From: Janthinobacterium sp. CG3
GTDB lineage: Bacteria; Pseudomonadota; Gammaproteobacteria; Burkholderiales; Burkholderiaceae_D
Assembly: GCF_000344615.1 (NCBI RefSeq)
Contig: NZ_KB467824.1
Span: forward strand, 711,936 to 775,935
Length of the DNA: 64,000 nucleotides
Direction: 5' to 3'
Shown here one piece after another: positions 26,281-36,696 of this stretch. The notes below the pieces were generated by a model that did not search any database, was not told where the DNA came from, and was given only the letters and a program-made list of their open reading frames with translations. Within the stretch, counting starts at the first letter, position 1. Each line of letters begins with the position of its first letter. Both the position numbers and the translations under genes were made by a program.

Positions 26281-28188
26281 ATGCTTACAGTCCGACTTCC
26301 CGATGGTTCCGCGCGTCAGTTCGACGGTCCGGTGACCGTGGCCCAGGTGGCCGCCAATATCGGTACTGGCCTGGCGAAGGCCGCGCTGGCCGGCAAGGTC
26401 GACGGCAAGCTGGTCGACACCTCCTTCTTGATTGACAAGGACGCCGACGTGGCCATCGTCACGGACAAGGACGCCGACGCGCTGGAAGTGATTCGCCACT
26501 CGACCGCCCACTTGCTGGCCTACGCCGTCAAGGAATTGTTCCCGGACGCGCAAGTGACGATCGGCCCGGTGATTGAAAACGGCTTCTATTACGACTTCGC
26601 CTACAAGCGTCCGTTTACGCCGGAAGATCTGGTCGTCATCGAAAAGAAAATGGCCGAGCTGGCCAAGAAAGACGAGCCGGTGGTCCGCACGGTGCTGGGG
26701 CGCGACGAGGCCGTGGCCTACTTCAAGGGTATCGGCGAGAACTACAAGGCCGAGATCATCGGCTCGATTCCGGCCGACCAGGAAGTGTCGCTGTACGCCG
26801 AAGGCAAGTTCACCGACTTGTGCCGCGGCCCGCACGTGCCGTCGACCGGCAAGCTGAAGGTGTTCAAGCTGATGAAGCTGGCCGGCGCCTACTGGCGCGG
26901 CGACTCCAAGAATGAAATGCTGCAGCGCGTGTATGGCACCGCCTGGGTAAAGAAGGAAGACCAGGAACAATACCTGTTCATGCTGGAGGAGGCCGAGAAG
27001 CGCGACCACCGCAAGCTGGGCAAGCAACTCGATTTCTTCCACTTCCAGGACGAGGCGCCGGGCCTGGTGTTCTGGCATCCGAAGGGTTGGTCGATCTGGC
27101 AGCAGGTCGAGCAATACATGCGCAACATTTACCAGATCAACGGCTACCAGGAAGTGAAGGCGCCGCAGATCCTCGACCGCAGCCTGTGGGAAAAAACCGG
27201 CCACTGGGACAATTACCGCGAAAACATGTTCGTCACCGAGTCGGAAAACCGCTCGTACGCGCTGAAGCCGATGAATTGCCCGGGCCATGTACAGATTTTC
27301 AACAGCAATATGCGCAGCTACCGCGACCTGCCTTTGCGTTACGGCGAGTTCGGCCAGTGCCACCGCAACGAGCCGTCCGGCGCGCTGCACGGCATCATGC
27401 GGGTGCGCGGTTTCACCCAGGACGACGGCCACATCTTCTGTACCGACGAGCAGATCGCCGGCGAGGTCGCGGCCTTCCACCAGCAGGCGATGGAGGTCTA
27501 CACGGCGTTTGGTTTCCATAACATCGAAGTCAAGCTGGCGCTGCGCCCGGACAGCCGTATCGGCACCGAGGAGAGCTGGGACGCGGCCGAGGAGGCGCTG
27601 CGTTCGGCGCTGCGCAGCTGCGGCGTCACCTGGACCGAGTTGCCCGGCGAGGGCGCGTTCTACGGTCCGAAAATCGAATACCATCTGAAGGACAGCCTGG
27701 GGCGCGCCTGGCAGGTCGGCACGATGCAGATCGACCCGTCGATGCCGGGCCGCCTGGGCGCCGAATACGTCGCCGTCGACAACACCCGCAAGGTGCCGGT
27801 CATGCTGCACCGGGCCATCGTCGGCTCGATGGAACGTTTCATCGGCATTTTGATCGAAAACTACGCCGGCGCCTTGCCGATGTGGCTGGCGCCGGTGCAG
27901 GTGGCGGTACTGAACATCTCGGACGCGCAGGCCGAGTATGCGCAGAATTTAGCGACAGAATTGCGCAAAAAGGGCTTCCGCGTGCACGCTGATTTGCGTA
28001 ACGAGAAGATTACCTATAAAATACGCGAACATTCCGTACAAAAACTGCCTTACATCCTTGTAATCGGCGACAAAGAACGGGATGCCAACACCGTGGCCGT
28101 GCGGGCGCGGGGCAATGTCGATCTGGGCGTCATGTCCATCGACGCCCTGGTTGAACGACTCCAACTGGACGTCGCCAACAAAGCCTGA
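26281..28188 (+). CDS. thrS: Threonyl-tRNA synthetase
   Basis: Charges tRNA-Thr with threonine. The 635-residue class II synthetase has an N-terminal TGS domain (about 1-62) and the editing domain with [12 protein letters not shown]. The catalytic core follows (about 240-530), including the zinc ligand Cys333 in MNCPGH and the motif 2 region [11 protein letters not shown]. The C-terminal anticodon-binding domain occupies about 535-635. ATG 26281 is preceded by GGAGATCAAT. It heads the thrS-infC-rpmI-rplT-pheST cluster. Confidence 0.97.
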   Translation: MLTVRLPDGSARQFDGPVTVAQVAANIGTGLAKAALAGKVDGKLVDTSFLIDKDADVAIVTDKDADALEVIRHSTAHLLAYAVKELFPDAQVTIGPVIENGFYYDFAYKRPFTPEDLVVIEKKMAELAKKDEPVVRTVLGRDEAVAYFKGIGENYKAEIIGSIPADQEVSLYAEGKFTDLCRGPHVPSTGKLKVFKLMKLAGAYWRGDSKNEMLQRVYGTAWVKKEDQEQYLFMLEEAEKRDHRKLGKQLDFFHFQDEAPGLVFWHPKGWSIWQQVEQYMRNIYQINGYQEVKAPQILDRSLWEKTGHWDNYRENMFVTESENRSYALKPMNCPGHVQIFNSNMRSYRDLPLRYGEFGQCHRNEPSGALHGIMRVRGFTQDDGHIFCTDEQIAGEVAAFHQQAMEVYTAFGFHNIEVKLALRPDSRIGTEESWDAAEEALRSALRSCGVTWTELPGEGAFYGPKIEYHLKDSLGRAWQVGTMQIDPSMPGRLGAEYVAVDNTRKVPVMLHRAIVGSMERFIGILIENYAGALPMWLAPVQVAVLNISDAQAEYAQNLATELRKKGFRVHADLRNEKITYKIREHSVQKLPYILVIGDKERDANTVAVRARGNVDLGVMSIDALVERLQLDVANKA

Positions 28189-28239
28189 CGAGGAGACTCG
28201 CAGCACTGCCGTTTTACAAGATTTTTAAAGGAAATTACA

Positions 28240-28761
28240 ATAGCTACTGACAAGTCGCATCGCATCAATGGCGAAATCACTGCCCCTGAAATGCGTTTAA
28301 GTGGGGTCGATAACGAGGCACTCGGTATCGTGACTTTGGCCGAAGCCTTCCGCCTGGCGGAAGAGGCAAACGTCGACCTGGTGGAAATTGCGCCTACCGC
28401 GCAGCCGCCGGTGTGTCGTTTGATGGACTACGGCAAATTCAAGTATTCGGAGCAGAAGAAGGCTCACGAAGCGAAATTGAAGCAGAAAATCATCCTCGTG
28501 AAGGAAGTCAAATTCCGTCCGGGCACCGATGATGGCGACTACAATATCAAGCTGCGTAACCTCATCAAGTTCCTCGATGAAGGCGACAAAACCAAAATCA
28601 CGCTGCGTTTCCGCGGTCGTGAGATGGCGCACCAGGATATCGGTTTCCGTATGCTCGAGCGTTTGAAGGCCGATCTGGAGCCGTACGGCCAGGTCGAGCA
28701 GTTTCCGAAGATGGAAGGGCGCCAGATGATCATGGTCCTTTCGCCGAAGAAAAAGAAATAA
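28240..28761 (+). CDS. infC: Translation initiation factor IF-3, non-AUG start
   Basis: IF-3 binds the 30S subunit and rejects non-canonical start codons. Coding clearly begins before the first ATG (28291), because the upstream codons give [20 protein letters not shown], the conserved IF-3 N-terminus. I place the start at ATA 28240, seven bases after AAAGGA; ATT 28234 is in frame but too close to that site. The use of a rare start codon is the known basis of IF-3 autoregulation, with AUU in E. coli. The 173-residue length is normal. The C-terminal domain ends SPKKKK. Confidence 0.93.
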   Translation: MATDKSHRINGEITAPEMRLSGVDNEALGIVTLAEAFRLAEEANVDLVEIAPTAQPPVCRLMDYGKFKYSEQKKAHEAKLKQKIILVKEVKFRPGTDDGDYNIKLRNLIKFLDEGDKTKITLRFRGREMAHQDIGFRMLERLKADLEPYGQVEQFPKMEGRQMIMVLSPKKKK

Positions 28762-28953
28762 ACCACTGTAAACCGAGGCGGTCTCGCACCAGCATTGGCG
28801 CGGCGCCGGGGTTTCAGGTATCATTTGCCGCGGCCGTCCAGCAATGGGCGGTTGTAGCGAACTGTAGTGGACTCGCATCCGCTGCACGACATGTGAAAGC
28901 AGGCATCTAAGCGCGACGTATCGTTGCCACCTGCAATCCTGTCATATATGGAG

Positions 28954-28971
28954 CTGTCCATAAAAGGACAG
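28954..28971 (+). promoter_or_regulatory. Hairpin masking the rpmI ribosome-binding site
   Basis: CTGTCC (28954-28959) pairs with GGACAG (28966-28971) around the loop ATAAAA. The Shine-Dalgarno AAAGGA lies across the loop and the 3' arm, six bases before the rpmI ATG. This fits an operator for translational feedback by L20, as known for the E. coli rpmI-rplT mRNA; the mechanism here is inferred. Confidence 0.6.
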
Positions 28972-28977
28972 ATAGCT

Positions 28978-29175
28978 ATGCCTAAGATGAAAACCAAAAG
29001 CTCCGCGAAAAAACGTTTTCGCGTGCGTCCGGGTGGAACCGTTAAATGTGGCCATGCGTTCAAACGCCACATCTTGACCAAAAAGACCACCAAAGTAAAA
29101 CGCCAGTTGCGCGGTATTACCAATGTCGCAGCGGCTGACGTCAAGTCCGTCATGCGCATGATGCCATCAGCTTAA
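28978..29175 (+). CDS. rpmI: 50S ribosomal protein L35
   Basis: L35 is a 65-residue basic ribosomal protein starting [14 protein letters not shown]. An open frame extends upstream to 28924, but the conserved N-terminus and the AAAGGA site fix the start at 28978. It lies 216 bases after infC and 26 bases before rplT. The upstream leader may hold the L20 autoregulatory site. Confidence 0.97.
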   Translation: MPKMKTKSSAKKRFRVRPGGTVKCGHAFKRHILTKKTTKVKRQLRGITNVAAADVKSVMRMMPSA

Positions 29176-29201
29176 TCTCACACTCAATTTAAGGAGTTAC
29201 T

Positions 29202-29564
29202 ATGCCTAGAGTAAAACGTGGGGTTACAGCTCGTGCCCGTCATAAAAAAATCCTTAACATGGCCAAGGGTTACCGCGGTCGTCGCAGCAAGGTTTACCGT
29301 GTTGCCAAGCAAGCAGTCATGCGCGCTGGCCAATACGCTTACCGCGACCGTCGTAACAAGAAGCGCGTTTTCCGCCGCCTGTGGATTGCTCGTATCAACG
29401 CCGCTTCCCGTGAGCATGGCGTAACGTACAGCGTCTTCATGAACGGCTTGAAAAAAGCATCTATCGAACTGGACCGTAAAGTCCTGGCCGATATGGCTGT
29501 GATGGACAAGCCGGCGTTCGCCGCGATTGTCAATGCAGTCAAAGCAAAAATCGCCGCTGCTTAA
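29202..29564 (+). CDS. rplT: 50S ribosomal protein L20
   Basis: L20 is needed early in 50S assembly and in E. coli represses its own operon. The 120-residue protein is very basic at the N-terminus ([16 protein letters not shown]) and has the conserved [18 protein letters not shown] stretch. AAGGAG sits about nine bases before the ATG. Codon usage is less GC-biased than in neighbours, as expected for a highly expressed gene. Confidence 0.98.
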   Translation: MPRVKRGVTARARHKKILNMAKGYRGRRSKVYRVAKQAVMRAGQYAYRDRRNKKRVFRRLWIARINAASREHGVTYSVFMNGLKKASIELDRKVLADMAVMDKPAFAAIVNAVKAKIAAA

Positions 29565-29583
29565 TCAGCGTCGATGTTGCCAG

Positions 29584-29646
29584 CGCCACCCCAGGGTGGC
29601 GTAAAAAGAGCGGGGCAGGGGTGCATAACCTTATGCCCCGTTTTTG
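29584..29646 (+). terminator. Two hairpins between rplT and pheS (terminator or attenuator)
   Basis: The first hairpin is CGCCACCC/GGGTGGCG (29584-29601). The second pairs CGGGGCA (29611-29617) with TGCCCCG (29634-29640) and is followed by TTTTT. An alternative pairing within the second, GGGGTGCATAA with TTATGCCCC, is also possible. It may end the rplT mRNA or attenuate pheST. I see no phenylalanine-rich leader peptide. Confidence 0.7.
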
Positions 29647-29708
29647 ATTGTTGGGCCAGCTATTTGCTCCGGTGCCCAGGAATTGTTTTCCAAGACAGGA
29701 AAAGCCGC

Positions 29709-30725
29709 ATGAACCCCCTAGAACAACTCGTCGTCTCGGCCCAGGCTGACTTTATCGCCGCCGCGGACGCTGCCGCACTTGAAAACGCCAAAGCCAAGTA
29801 CCTTGGCAAGACCGGCCAAATTACCGAATTAATGAAGGGCCTGGGCAAGCTCGACCCGGAAGCGCGCAAAGCGCAGGGCGCGACGATCAACGCCGCCAAG
29901 GTGCGGATCGAAGACGCGCTGACGGCCCGGCGCGACGCGCTGGCCGACGCCCAGATGCAGCAACGCCTGAACGGCGAAGCGATCGACGTGTCGCTGCCCG
30001 GCCGCGGCCGCGCCATGGGCGGCATCCACCCGGTGATGCGCAGCTGGGAGCGGATCGAGGAAATCTTCCGCTCGATCGGCTTCGACGTCGCCGACGGCCC
30101 CGAGATTGAAAACGACTGGACCAATTTCACGGCGCTGAACAGCCCGGAAAACCATCCGGCCCGCTCGATGCAGGACACCTTCTACATCGACGGCCAGGAC
30201 AGCGAAGGCAAGAACCTGTTGCTGCGCACCCATACCAGCCCGATGCAAGTGCGCTACGCGCGCACGCACACGCCGCCGATCAAGGTGATCGCGCCCGGCC
30301 GCACCTACCGCGTCGACAGCGACGCCACCCATTCGCCGATGTTCCACCAGGTCGAAGGCCTGTGGATCGCCGAGGACATCAGCTTCGCCGACCTGAAGGG
30401 CGTGTATCTGAACTTCGTCAAGGCCTTCTTCGAGACCGACGACCTGCAGGTGCGTTTCCGCCCGTCTTACTTCCCGTTCACGGAACCGTCGGCCGAGATC
30501 GACATCGCCTTCGGCAGCGGTCCCTTGAAGGGCCGCTGGCTGGAAGTGTCGGGCGCCGGCCAGGTGCATCCCAGCGTGGTGAAGAACTTCGGCCTCGATC
30601 CCGAGCGCTTCATCGGCTTCGCCTTCGGCTCCGGCATCGAACGCCTGACCATGCTGCGCTACGGCATCAACGACCTGCGCCTGTTCTACGAGGGCGATTT
30701 GCGTTTCCTGAAGCAGTTTAATTAA
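29709..30725 (+). CDS. pheS: Phenylalanyl-tRNA synthetase alpha subunit
   Basis: This is the catalytic subunit of the alpha2-beta2 enzyme that charges tRNA-Phe. The 338-residue protein has an N-terminal coiled-coil (about 1-85) and a class II core with [28 protein letters not shown] and [17 protein letters not shown] (motif 3). ATG 29709 is chosen because the conserved protein begins [15 protein letters not shown] and a GGAAAAGCC site precedes it. pheT follows 81 bases downstream. Confidence 0.97.
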   Translation: MNPLEQLVVSAQADFIAAADAAALENAKAKYLGKTGQITELMKGLGKLDPEARKAQGATINAAKVRIEDALTARRDALADAQMQQRLNGEAIDVSLPGRGRAMGGIHPVMRSWERIEEIFRSIGFDVADGPEIENDWTNFTALNSPENHPARSMQDTFYIDGQDSEGKNLLLRTHTSPMQVRYARTHTPPIKVIAPGRTYRVDSDATHSPMFHQVEGLWIAEDISFADLKGVYLNFVKAFFETDDLQVRFRPSYFPFTEPSAEIDIAFGSGPLKGRWLEVSGAGQVHPSVVKNFGLDPERFIGFAFGSGIERLTMLRYGINDLRLFYEGDLRFLKQFN

Positions 30726-30806
30726 ACACCGCTTCACATTCTGTGCGTTCGAGCGCCTCGCTGCGCGCTCGCGCTTTGACTATTCTTTGCGGCTGAAGGC
30801 TTGATT

Positions 30807-33233
30807 ATGCAATTTTCCGAAAACTGGCTCCGTACCATGGTCGATCCGAAGATGACTTCGGATGAACTGGCCCATTTGCTGACCATGTCCGGTCTCGAAG
30901 TCGAGGCCGTCGAGGCGGTCGCGCCGCCGTTCTCCAACGTCGTCGTCGGCCTGGTGCGCGAGATGAACAAGCATCCGAACGCGGACCGTCTGAACGTCTG
31001 CCAAGTCGACGTCGGCACCGGCACCTTGCTCAACATCGTCTGCGGCGCGCCCAACGTGCGCCCGGGCCTGAAGGTGGTGTGCGCGATGGCCGGCGCGATC
31101 CTGCCGCCGGGCGCCGACGGCAAGCCGTTTGAAATCAAGGTCGGCGAGCTGCGCGGCGTCGAGTCGCAGGGCATGTTGTGCTCGGCGCGCGAACTCAAGC
31201 TGTCGGAAGAAAACGCCGGTCTGATGGAACTGCCCGACGACGCCCCGGTCGGCCAGAACTTCCGCGACTACTACGCCCTGAACGACCTGAAATTCACCAT
31301 CAAGCTGACGCCGAACAAGGCCGACTGCCTGTCGGTGCTGGGCGTGGCGCGCGAAGTGTCGGCGCTGACCGGCACCCCGCTGCACCAGCCGCAATACCGC
31401 GGCGTCGCCGTCAACAGCGCCGAAGTGCTGCCGGTGACGGTCAGCGCGCCGGACCTGTGCGGCCGCTTCTCCGGCCGCGTCATCCGCAACCTCAACGCCA
31501 AGGCCGCCACCCCGGACTGGATCAAGCAGCGCCTCGAGCGCAGCGGCCAGCGCCCGGTCTCGGCCCTGGTCGACATTTCCAACTATGTGATGCTGGAGCT
31601 GGGCCGTCCCAGCCACGTGTTCGACCTGGCGAAAATCCACGGCGGCTTGAACGTGCGCTGGGGCAAGCCGGGCGAATCGTTGAAGCTGTTGAACGGCAAC
31701 ACCGTCGCCATCGACGAGTGGATCGGCGTCATTTCGGACGAGCGCGACATCGAATCGCTGGCCGGCATCATGGGCGGCGACGCCACCGCCGTTTCCGACG
31801 ACACCGACAGCATCTACCTGGAAGCGGCGTTCTGGTGGCCCAACGCCATCCAGGGCCGGGCGCGCCGCTTCAACTTTTCGACCGACGCGGCGCACCGCTT
31901 CGAGCGCGGCGTCGACTTCGCCACCACGGTCGAGCACATCGAGCGCATCACCTCGCTGATCGTCGAAATCTGCGGCACCCAGCACACCCAGGTCGGCCCG
32001 GTCGACGACCACGTCGTCAACCTGCCGCGGCGCGCGCCGGTGGCGCTGCGCACCGCGCGCGCCCAGAAGGTCATCGGCGTACCCTTGAGCGACGCCGTGA
32101 TCGCCGACATCTTCACCCGCCTGGCGCTGCCGTTCACGCTGGCCGAGGGCGTGTTCCACGTGACGGCGCCGTCCTACCGTTTCGACATCGAGATCGAGGA
32201 AGACTTGATCGAGGAAGTGGCGCGCGTGTACGGCTTCGAGAACATACCGGCGCTGCCGCCGGTGGCCGCCAACAAGATGCAGATCGCGCCGGAAAACAGC
32301 CGCTCGCTGTTCGCCGTGCGCCACCAGCTGGCCGACCTGGGTTTCCAGGAAGTGGTCAACATGAGCTTTGTCGACGCCGCCTGGGAGCGCGATTTCTCCA
32401 ACAACAGCGCGCCGATCAAGCTGCAAAACCCGATCGCCAGCCAGATGAGCGTGATGCGCTCCTCGCTGATCGGCAGCCTGGTCGCCAACGTGCGTTACAA
32501 CCTGAACCGCAAGCTCGGGCGCGTGCGCGTGTTCGAGGTCGGCGCCGTCTTCCAGCGCAACGCGGCGGTCGCCGACGGCGCGCTCAGCGTGGCCGGCTAC
32601 GAGCAGCCGAAACGGGTGGCGGCGATGGCCTACGGCCCGGTGGCCGACGAGCAGTGGGGCCAGGCCGCCCGCGGCGTCGACTTCTTCGACGTCAAGTCCG
32701 ACCTGGAAGCGCTGTTCGCGCCGCAGGCCTTGCGCTTCGTCAAGGCCGAACACCCGGCGCTGCACCCGGGCCGTTCGGCCAACATTGAAATCGACGGCAA
32801 GCTGGTCGGCTTCATCGGCGAATTGCACCCGCGCTGGATGCAAAAATATGACCTGCCGCAAGCTCCGGTGCTGTTCGAGGTCGATGCAGTTGCGTTGCAG
32901 CAATGTTCCGTGCCAAAATACGCGGAGATTTCCAAGTTCCCGGGCGCCAGCCGCGACCTGGCGCTGGTGGTCAAGCAGGACGTGCCGGCGCAGGATTTGC
33001 TCGACGCTTTTGGCGCGGAAATTGCCGTCAACGCGCCGGCGAAGATTGTGCAAGCCATTGTTTTATTTGATGAATATCGTGGCAAGGGGCTGGAGTCGGA
33101 CGAAAAAAGCCTTGCTTTCCGCTTTAGCTTGCAAGATACTCAAAACACCTTGCAAGACGATGTCGTCGACGCCGTCATGACGGCGTTGACGGCGGCGGCG
33201 GTGCAACAGCACAACGCGAAATTGCGTTCGTAA
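30807..33233 (+). CDS. pheT: Phenylalanyl-tRNA synthetase beta subunit
   Basis: The 808-residue beta subunit has the EMAP/tRNA-binding domain at about 39-150 ([17 protein letters not shown]). The B3/B4 editing domain follows (about 210-400), then the B5 domain and a catalytic-like core. A C-terminal anticodon-binding domain (about 712-806) contains [12 protein letters not shown]. The start [12 protein letters not shown] at 30807 is the usual N-terminus. It is followed by ihfA, the order seen in many proteobacteria. Confidence 0.97.
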   Translation: MQFSENWLRTMVDPKMTSDELAHLLTMSGLEVEAVEAVAPPFSNVVVGLVREMNKHPNADRLNVCQVDVGTGTLLNIVCGAPNVRPGLKVVCAMAGAILPPGADGKPFEIKVGELRGVESQGMLCSARELKLSEENAGLMELPDDAPVGQNFRDYYALNDLKFTIKLTPNKADCLSVLGVAREVSALTGTPLHQPQYRGVAVNSAEVLPVTVSAPDLCGRFSGRVIRNLNAKAATPDWIKQRLERSGQRPVSALVDISNYVMLELGRPSHVFDLAKIHGGLNVRWGKPGESLKLLNGNTVAIDEWIGVISDERDIESLAGIMGGDATAVSDDTDSIYLEAAFWWPNAIQGRARRFNFSTDAAHRFERGVDFATTVEHIERITSLIVEICGTQHTQVGPVDDHVVNLPRRAPVALRTARAQKVIGVPLSDAVIADIFTRLALPFTLAEGVFHVTAPSYRFDIEIEEDLIEEVARVYGFENIPALPPVAANKMQIAPENSRSLFAVRHQLADLGFQEVVNMSFVDAAWERDFSNNSAPIKLQNPIASQMSVMRSSLIGSLVANVRYNLNRKLGRVRVFEVGAVFQRNAAVADGALSVAGYEQPKRVAAMAYGPVADEQWGQAARGVDFFDVKSDLEALFAPQALRFVKAEHPALHPGRSANIEIDGKLVGFIGELHPRWMQKYDLPQAPVLFEVDAVALQQCSVPKYAEISKFPGASRDLALVVKQDVPAQDLLDAFGAEIAVNAPAKIVQAIVLFDEYRGKGLESDEKSLAFRFSLQDTQNTLQDDVVDAVMTALTAAAVQQHNAKLRS

Positions 33234-33358
33234 TCATCAGCGGGAGCCGGCCAGCGCCGGCGCCGTACGCATATAGAAGGCAGGGCTGGAAAATTAATAA
33301 CAACGACGTTGATTCCGCCGTACTCCAATCCGCATTGGCTGCCGATTTGCACCGGGCA

Positions 33359-33706
33359 ATGCTGGTGGCGAAGGTGCGCCAGGAAGCGGAAAAAGATTTA
33401 CCGACCTTGACCAAGGCCGAACTGGCCGAACTGTTGTTCGAGCAGGTCGGCTTGAACAAGCGCGAAGCGAAGGACATGGTCGAAACCTTTTTCGACGAAA
33501 TCCGCAACGCGCTGGAACGCGGCGAGGCCGTCAAGCTGTCCGGCTTCGGCAACTTCCAGTTGCGCGACAAGCCGCAGCGACCGGGCCGCAACCCGAAAAC
33601 CGGCGAGGAAATTCCAATCACGGCGCGCCGTGTGGTGACTTTCCACGCCAGCCAGAAGTTGAAGGGCATGGTCGAAGAAACCAATCCGCTGGCGCGCGCC
33701 GCCTGA
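33359..33706 (+). CDS. ihfA: Integration host factor subunit alpha
   Basis: IHF-alpha pairs with IHF-beta to bind and bend DNA. The core ([25 protein letters not shown] through [22 protein letters not shown]) matches IHF-alpha and includes the DNA-intercalating PGRNPKTG arm. I give the first ATG (115 residues), but the frame is open well upstream. A TTG at 33335 and an ATT at 33293 with AGGG seven bases before it are alternatives. The ATT would give 137 residues with an N-terminal extension. Either way the protein is longer at the N-terminus than E. coli IHF-alpha. Confidence 0.92.
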   Translation: MLVAKVRQEAEKDLPTLTKAELAELLFEQVGLNKREAKDMVETFFDEIRNALERGEAVKLSGFGNFQLRDKPQRPGRNPKTGEEIPITARRVVTFHASQKLKGMVEETNPLARAA

Positions 33707-33716
33707 GTGAGCCTTG

Positions 33717-34118
33717 ATGAACGAGCGCATCAGTAAATCCGAGCTTATCGTGTTGCCGCCGATCCCGGCGAAGCGCTATTTCACGATAGGCGAAGTGAGT
33801 GAACTGTGTGGCGTCAAACCCCACGTGCTGCGCTACTGGGAGCAGGAATTCACCCAGTTGAAGCCGGTCAAGCGGCGCGGCAACCGGCGTTACTACCAGC
33901 ACCACGAAGTACTGTTGATACGGCGCATACGCGAATTGCTGTATGAGCAGGGTTTTACCATCAGCGGCGCGCGCAACAAGCTTGACACCCGCATGCTCGA
34001 CGGCGCCGAAGCGCACGGCCACGGGGCCGTCGCCGCCGTCGCCGCGGTGCAGCGGCAACAGCTCGACCGCAATATGATACGCAGTGAGCTAATTGAAATT
34101 CTCAACTTGCTAAAGTGA
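33717..34118 (+). CDS. MerR-family transcriptional regulator
   Basis: This 133-residue regulator has a winged-helix MerR domain at about residues 20-90 (YFTIGEVSELCGVKPHVLRYWEQEF, then RRGNRRYYQHHEVLLIRRI). A short helical C-terminus has no metal-binding cysteines. It is the MerR-like protein that routinely follows ihfA in proteobacteria; its target is not established. A TTG three bases upstream is in frame, but I prefer the ATG. Confidence 0.88.
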   Translation: MNERISKSELIVLPPIPAKRYFTIGEVSELCGVKPHVLRYWEQEFTQLKPVKRRGNRRYYQHHEVLLIRRIRELLYEQGFTISGARNKLDTRMLDGAEAHGHGAVAAVAAVQRQQLDRNMIRSELIEILNLLK

Positions 34119-34137
34119 GATCCGCTCCCATATATGG

Positions 34138-34164
34138 AGAGGCGCTACCCCGCCTCTTTTTTTT
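34138..34164 (+). terminator. Intrinsic terminator after the merR gene
   Basis: GAGGCG (34139-34144) pairs with CGCCTC (34151-34156), with an additional A-T pair outside, and is followed by eight T. It closes the pheST-ihfA-merR transcription unit. Confidence 0.88.
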
Positions 34165-34325
34165 GTCGGGGCGGCGCGCGCCACCGGGCGAACCGCGATT
34201 GCCGCGACAAACATAAGGTTATAATGCCAATATTGTATTTTTTAACAAACAATGCCTACGCTGAGCCGGGACGGCGTTCAAGGACCGGTCTTTTTTCCCA
34301 TGCCAGGAAAATTTAAGGGGAAACA

Positions 34326-34958
34326 ATGATACGCGTTGCCATTTGTGATGACCACCAAATAGTAAGAGCAGGATTCAAACAGATTTTTTCGTCCTCGGAC
34401 GATTTTAGCGTGGTGGCGGAAGCCGGTACGGGACGCGAGGCCCTCGATATCGCCCGCCGCGAGATTTGCGACGTGTTACTGCTGGACATAGCCATGCCGG
34501 ACCAAAGCGGCATCGACACGCTGCGTACGATCCGCCAGGGCCAGCCCGACTTGCCCGTGCTGATCCTCAGCGGCTATCCGGCGCAGCAGTACGCGCTGAA
34601 CCTGTTCAAAATGGGCGCCAACGGCTATCTGAACAAGGAATGCGAGGCCGACGAGCTGATGACGGCGGTGCGCACGGTGCACCAGGGCCGGCGCTATGTC
34701 AGTTCGACCGTGGGCGAGTTGCTGGCGCAGTCCTTCGACCGCGACCCGAACACGGCGCTGCACACCGAACTGTCGGACCGCGAATTCCAGGTTTTCCTGC
34801 GCCTGGCGCGCGGCGCGACCGTGTCCGATATCGGCGTGGCGCTGTCGCTGAGCATTAAGACCGTCAGTACCTACCGCACCCGCATTATGGAAAAGATGGG
34901 CTTGCAGTCGAACAGCGACCTGACTTACTATGCAATGAAGAACAACCTGCTCGACTGA
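34326..34958 (+). CDS. NarL/FixJ-family response regulator
   Basis: This 210-residue regulator has a receiver domain at about 1-120. The acidic pair is in CDDHQ, and the phospho-acceptor Asp is in VLLLDIAMPD at about residue 54. A LuxR-type helix-turn-helix follows at about 145-208 (LSDREFQVFLRLARGATVSDIGVAL). A TATAAT lies upstream at 34220-34225. The histidine kinase at 35135 is its probable partner, since it is of the HisKA_3 type that pairs with NarL regulators. Confidence 0.93.
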   Translation: MIRVAICDDHQIVRAGFKQIFSSSDDFSVVAEAGTGREALDIARREICDVLLLDIAMPDQSGIDTLRTIRQGQPDLPVLILSGYPAQQYALNLFKMGANGYLNKECEADELMTAVRTVHQGRRYVSSTVGELLAQSFDRDPNTALHTELSDREFQVFLRLARGATVSDIGVALSLSIKTVSTYRTRIMEKMGLQSNSDLTYYAMKNNLLD

Positions 34959-35134
34959 TGCGGCGCGCCGGCGCCGGGCGGCTTTTCGGCGCGGGGGGTG
35001 TGCCAGGCGACGCCGGGCGCGGCGTTGGCGCCCGCGCACGCTTGAATCCTTGCAATGCAGCAATTTAATTCGCGGTCTATAATTGGCGGGCCCGGCGCTG
35101 CCGACGCTGAACTTTGCTAAGGATGCCCATCAGG

Positions 35135-36589
35135 ATGTATTTCACTGTCGATCAGGCGCCGCACCATCGCCTGCCTCTCTATAAGACTGTGCTGTGCGTG
35201 ACCTGCGCGCTGCTGTTGATCGTTAACGGCTTTAGTCTCTACCATAATTTACAGGCCCTCAAGGGTTCCAACTTCCTGCTCAGCCGCAGCGCCCGCGTTG
35301 CCGACCGCTTGCAATACCTGAACGTGCTGGTGTTGGATGCGGAAAGTAGTTTGCGCGGTTATTTCATTTCCGAATCCGAAACTTTCCTGGGACCGTCCAA
35401 GACCGCCGCCGCCGAGGTCGAGAGCGAATTCGCCGAACTCGAAACGCTGCTCGCCGACAGTCCCTCGCAATTGAAGAACCTGGCCCAGTTGCGCTCGCTT
35501 GTAAGACGCAAACTGTCGATCCTGAACGAGTCGGTCGGCGTCTACAAACAGGGCGGGTTGGAGGATATCGTCAAGATCGCCAAGGTCAGCGACGGCCGCG
35601 CCGCGATGGACGAAATCCGTTTGCTGGTGGTGATCATGGTGCAAGAGCAAAACGAGATCCTGGCCGCGCGCAGCGCCAGCTTTTACCAGGATTACCAGAA
35701 GGCTGTGATGCTGGGGATCGGCATCAATGTGCTGGCCATCCTGGTGCTGGTGATGTTCTACCAACTGGTGCGGCGCAGTTTCAAGACCCGCGCCGCGGTC
35801 GAGTTCGCGCTGAAGAACGCCAACGACACGTTGGAGTCGACCGTGGTCAAGCGTACCGAGCAGTTGTCGGTGTTGTCGCGTCACTTGATTAGCGTCAGCG
35901 AGGAGGAAAAAGCCCGGCTGGCGCGCGAGTTGCATGACGAGTTGGGCGCCAACTTGACGGCGATCAGCATGGATTTGGGCGCGGTGACGCAGCAATTGCT
36001 CAAGACCGAGCCGGAACTGGCCGCGCAATTGCGCCGCGCCAAGGCAACCTTGCTGGAGACGGTGGAGCTGAAGCGGCGCATCGTCGAGGACTTGCGCCCG
36101 AGCTTGCTGGATAACCTGGGCCTGTGCGCGGCGATTGAAAGCTATTGCGAAGAGTTTACGCGCATGAGCAAGGTCAAGTGCGATACCGAGATCGAGGTTG
36201 ACATCGACCAGAGCGAAGCGACCCTGCGCATCGCCTTGTTCCGCATCGTGCAAGAGTCGCTCACCAATATCACCAAGTACGCCAAGGCGGGCAATGTCAG
36301 CGTGACGCTGAAACGGGTCGAGCAGGGTTTGACGCTGCGCATTATCGACGACGGCATCGGCATCGCCGACGAGGCGTTGGTGAAGCCGATGTCGCATGGT
36401 TTGCTGGGCATGCGCGAGCGCGCATTGTTGCTGGGCGGGACCTTGACGATACGCCGCGGCCGCGGCGAGCGCGGCACCTGCATCGAGGCGGCGATTCCGC
36501 TGCCGGTGGCGGGCGCCGCCGCGCAGGGCGGGCCGCTCGGCCATGTCGAACTCACGGAAATTGCCGAAGAATCCAGCCGGCTGGCGTAA
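35135..36589 (+). CDS. Sensor histidine kinase, CHASE3 and HisKA_3 type
   Basis: This 484-residue membrane kinase has TM1 (about 15-38) and a periplasmic CHASE3-like helical domain (about 40-185). TM2 follows (about 190-212), then a dimerisation and phospho-acceptor domain with His in LARELHDELGANLTAIS. The HATPase domain has DDGIGIADEAL and GLLGMRERALLLGG. Starts at 35123 or a TTG at 35114 are possible; I prefer 35135 for its spacing from CTAAGGA. It likely phosphorylates the NarL-type regulator encoded just upstream. The signal is unknown. Confidence 0.92.
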   Translation: MYFTVDQAPHHRLPLYKTVLCVTCALLLIVNGFSLYHNLQALKGSNFLLSRSARVADRLQYLNVLVLDAESSLRGYFISESETFLGPSKTAAAEVESEFAELETLLADSPSQLKNLAQLRSLVRRKLSILNESVGVYKQGGLEDIVKIAKVSDGRAAMDEIRLLVVIMVQEQNEILAARSASFYQDYQKAVMLGIGINVLAILVLVMFYQLVRRSFKTRAAVEFALKNANDTLESTVVKRTEQLSVLSRHLISVSEEEKARLARELHDELGANLTAISMDLGAVTQQLLKTEPELAAQLRRAKATLLETVELKRRIVEDLRPSLLDNLGLCAAIESYCEEFTRMSKVKCDTEIEVDIDQSEATLRIALFRIVQESLTNITKYAKAGNVSVTLKRVEQGLTLRIIDDGIGIADEALVKPMSHGLLGMRERALLLGGTLTIRRGRGERGTCIEAAIPLPVAGAAAQGGPLGHVELTEIAEESSRLA

Positions 36590-36696
36590 GCGCGGGTTTC
36601 TCGTCTGCTGGCGTCGGTGGTAAAACTAACTGGCGTCGGCGGCGGCGCGGCGTCGGATTACGCTCTGCTGCTCCGACCTTCCGAACCTTCATACCA

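Noticed and set aside
34134..34316. Small frame of 60 codons after the merR gene
   Set aside because: It overlaps the terminator and the probable promoter of the response regulator and has no protein-like features.
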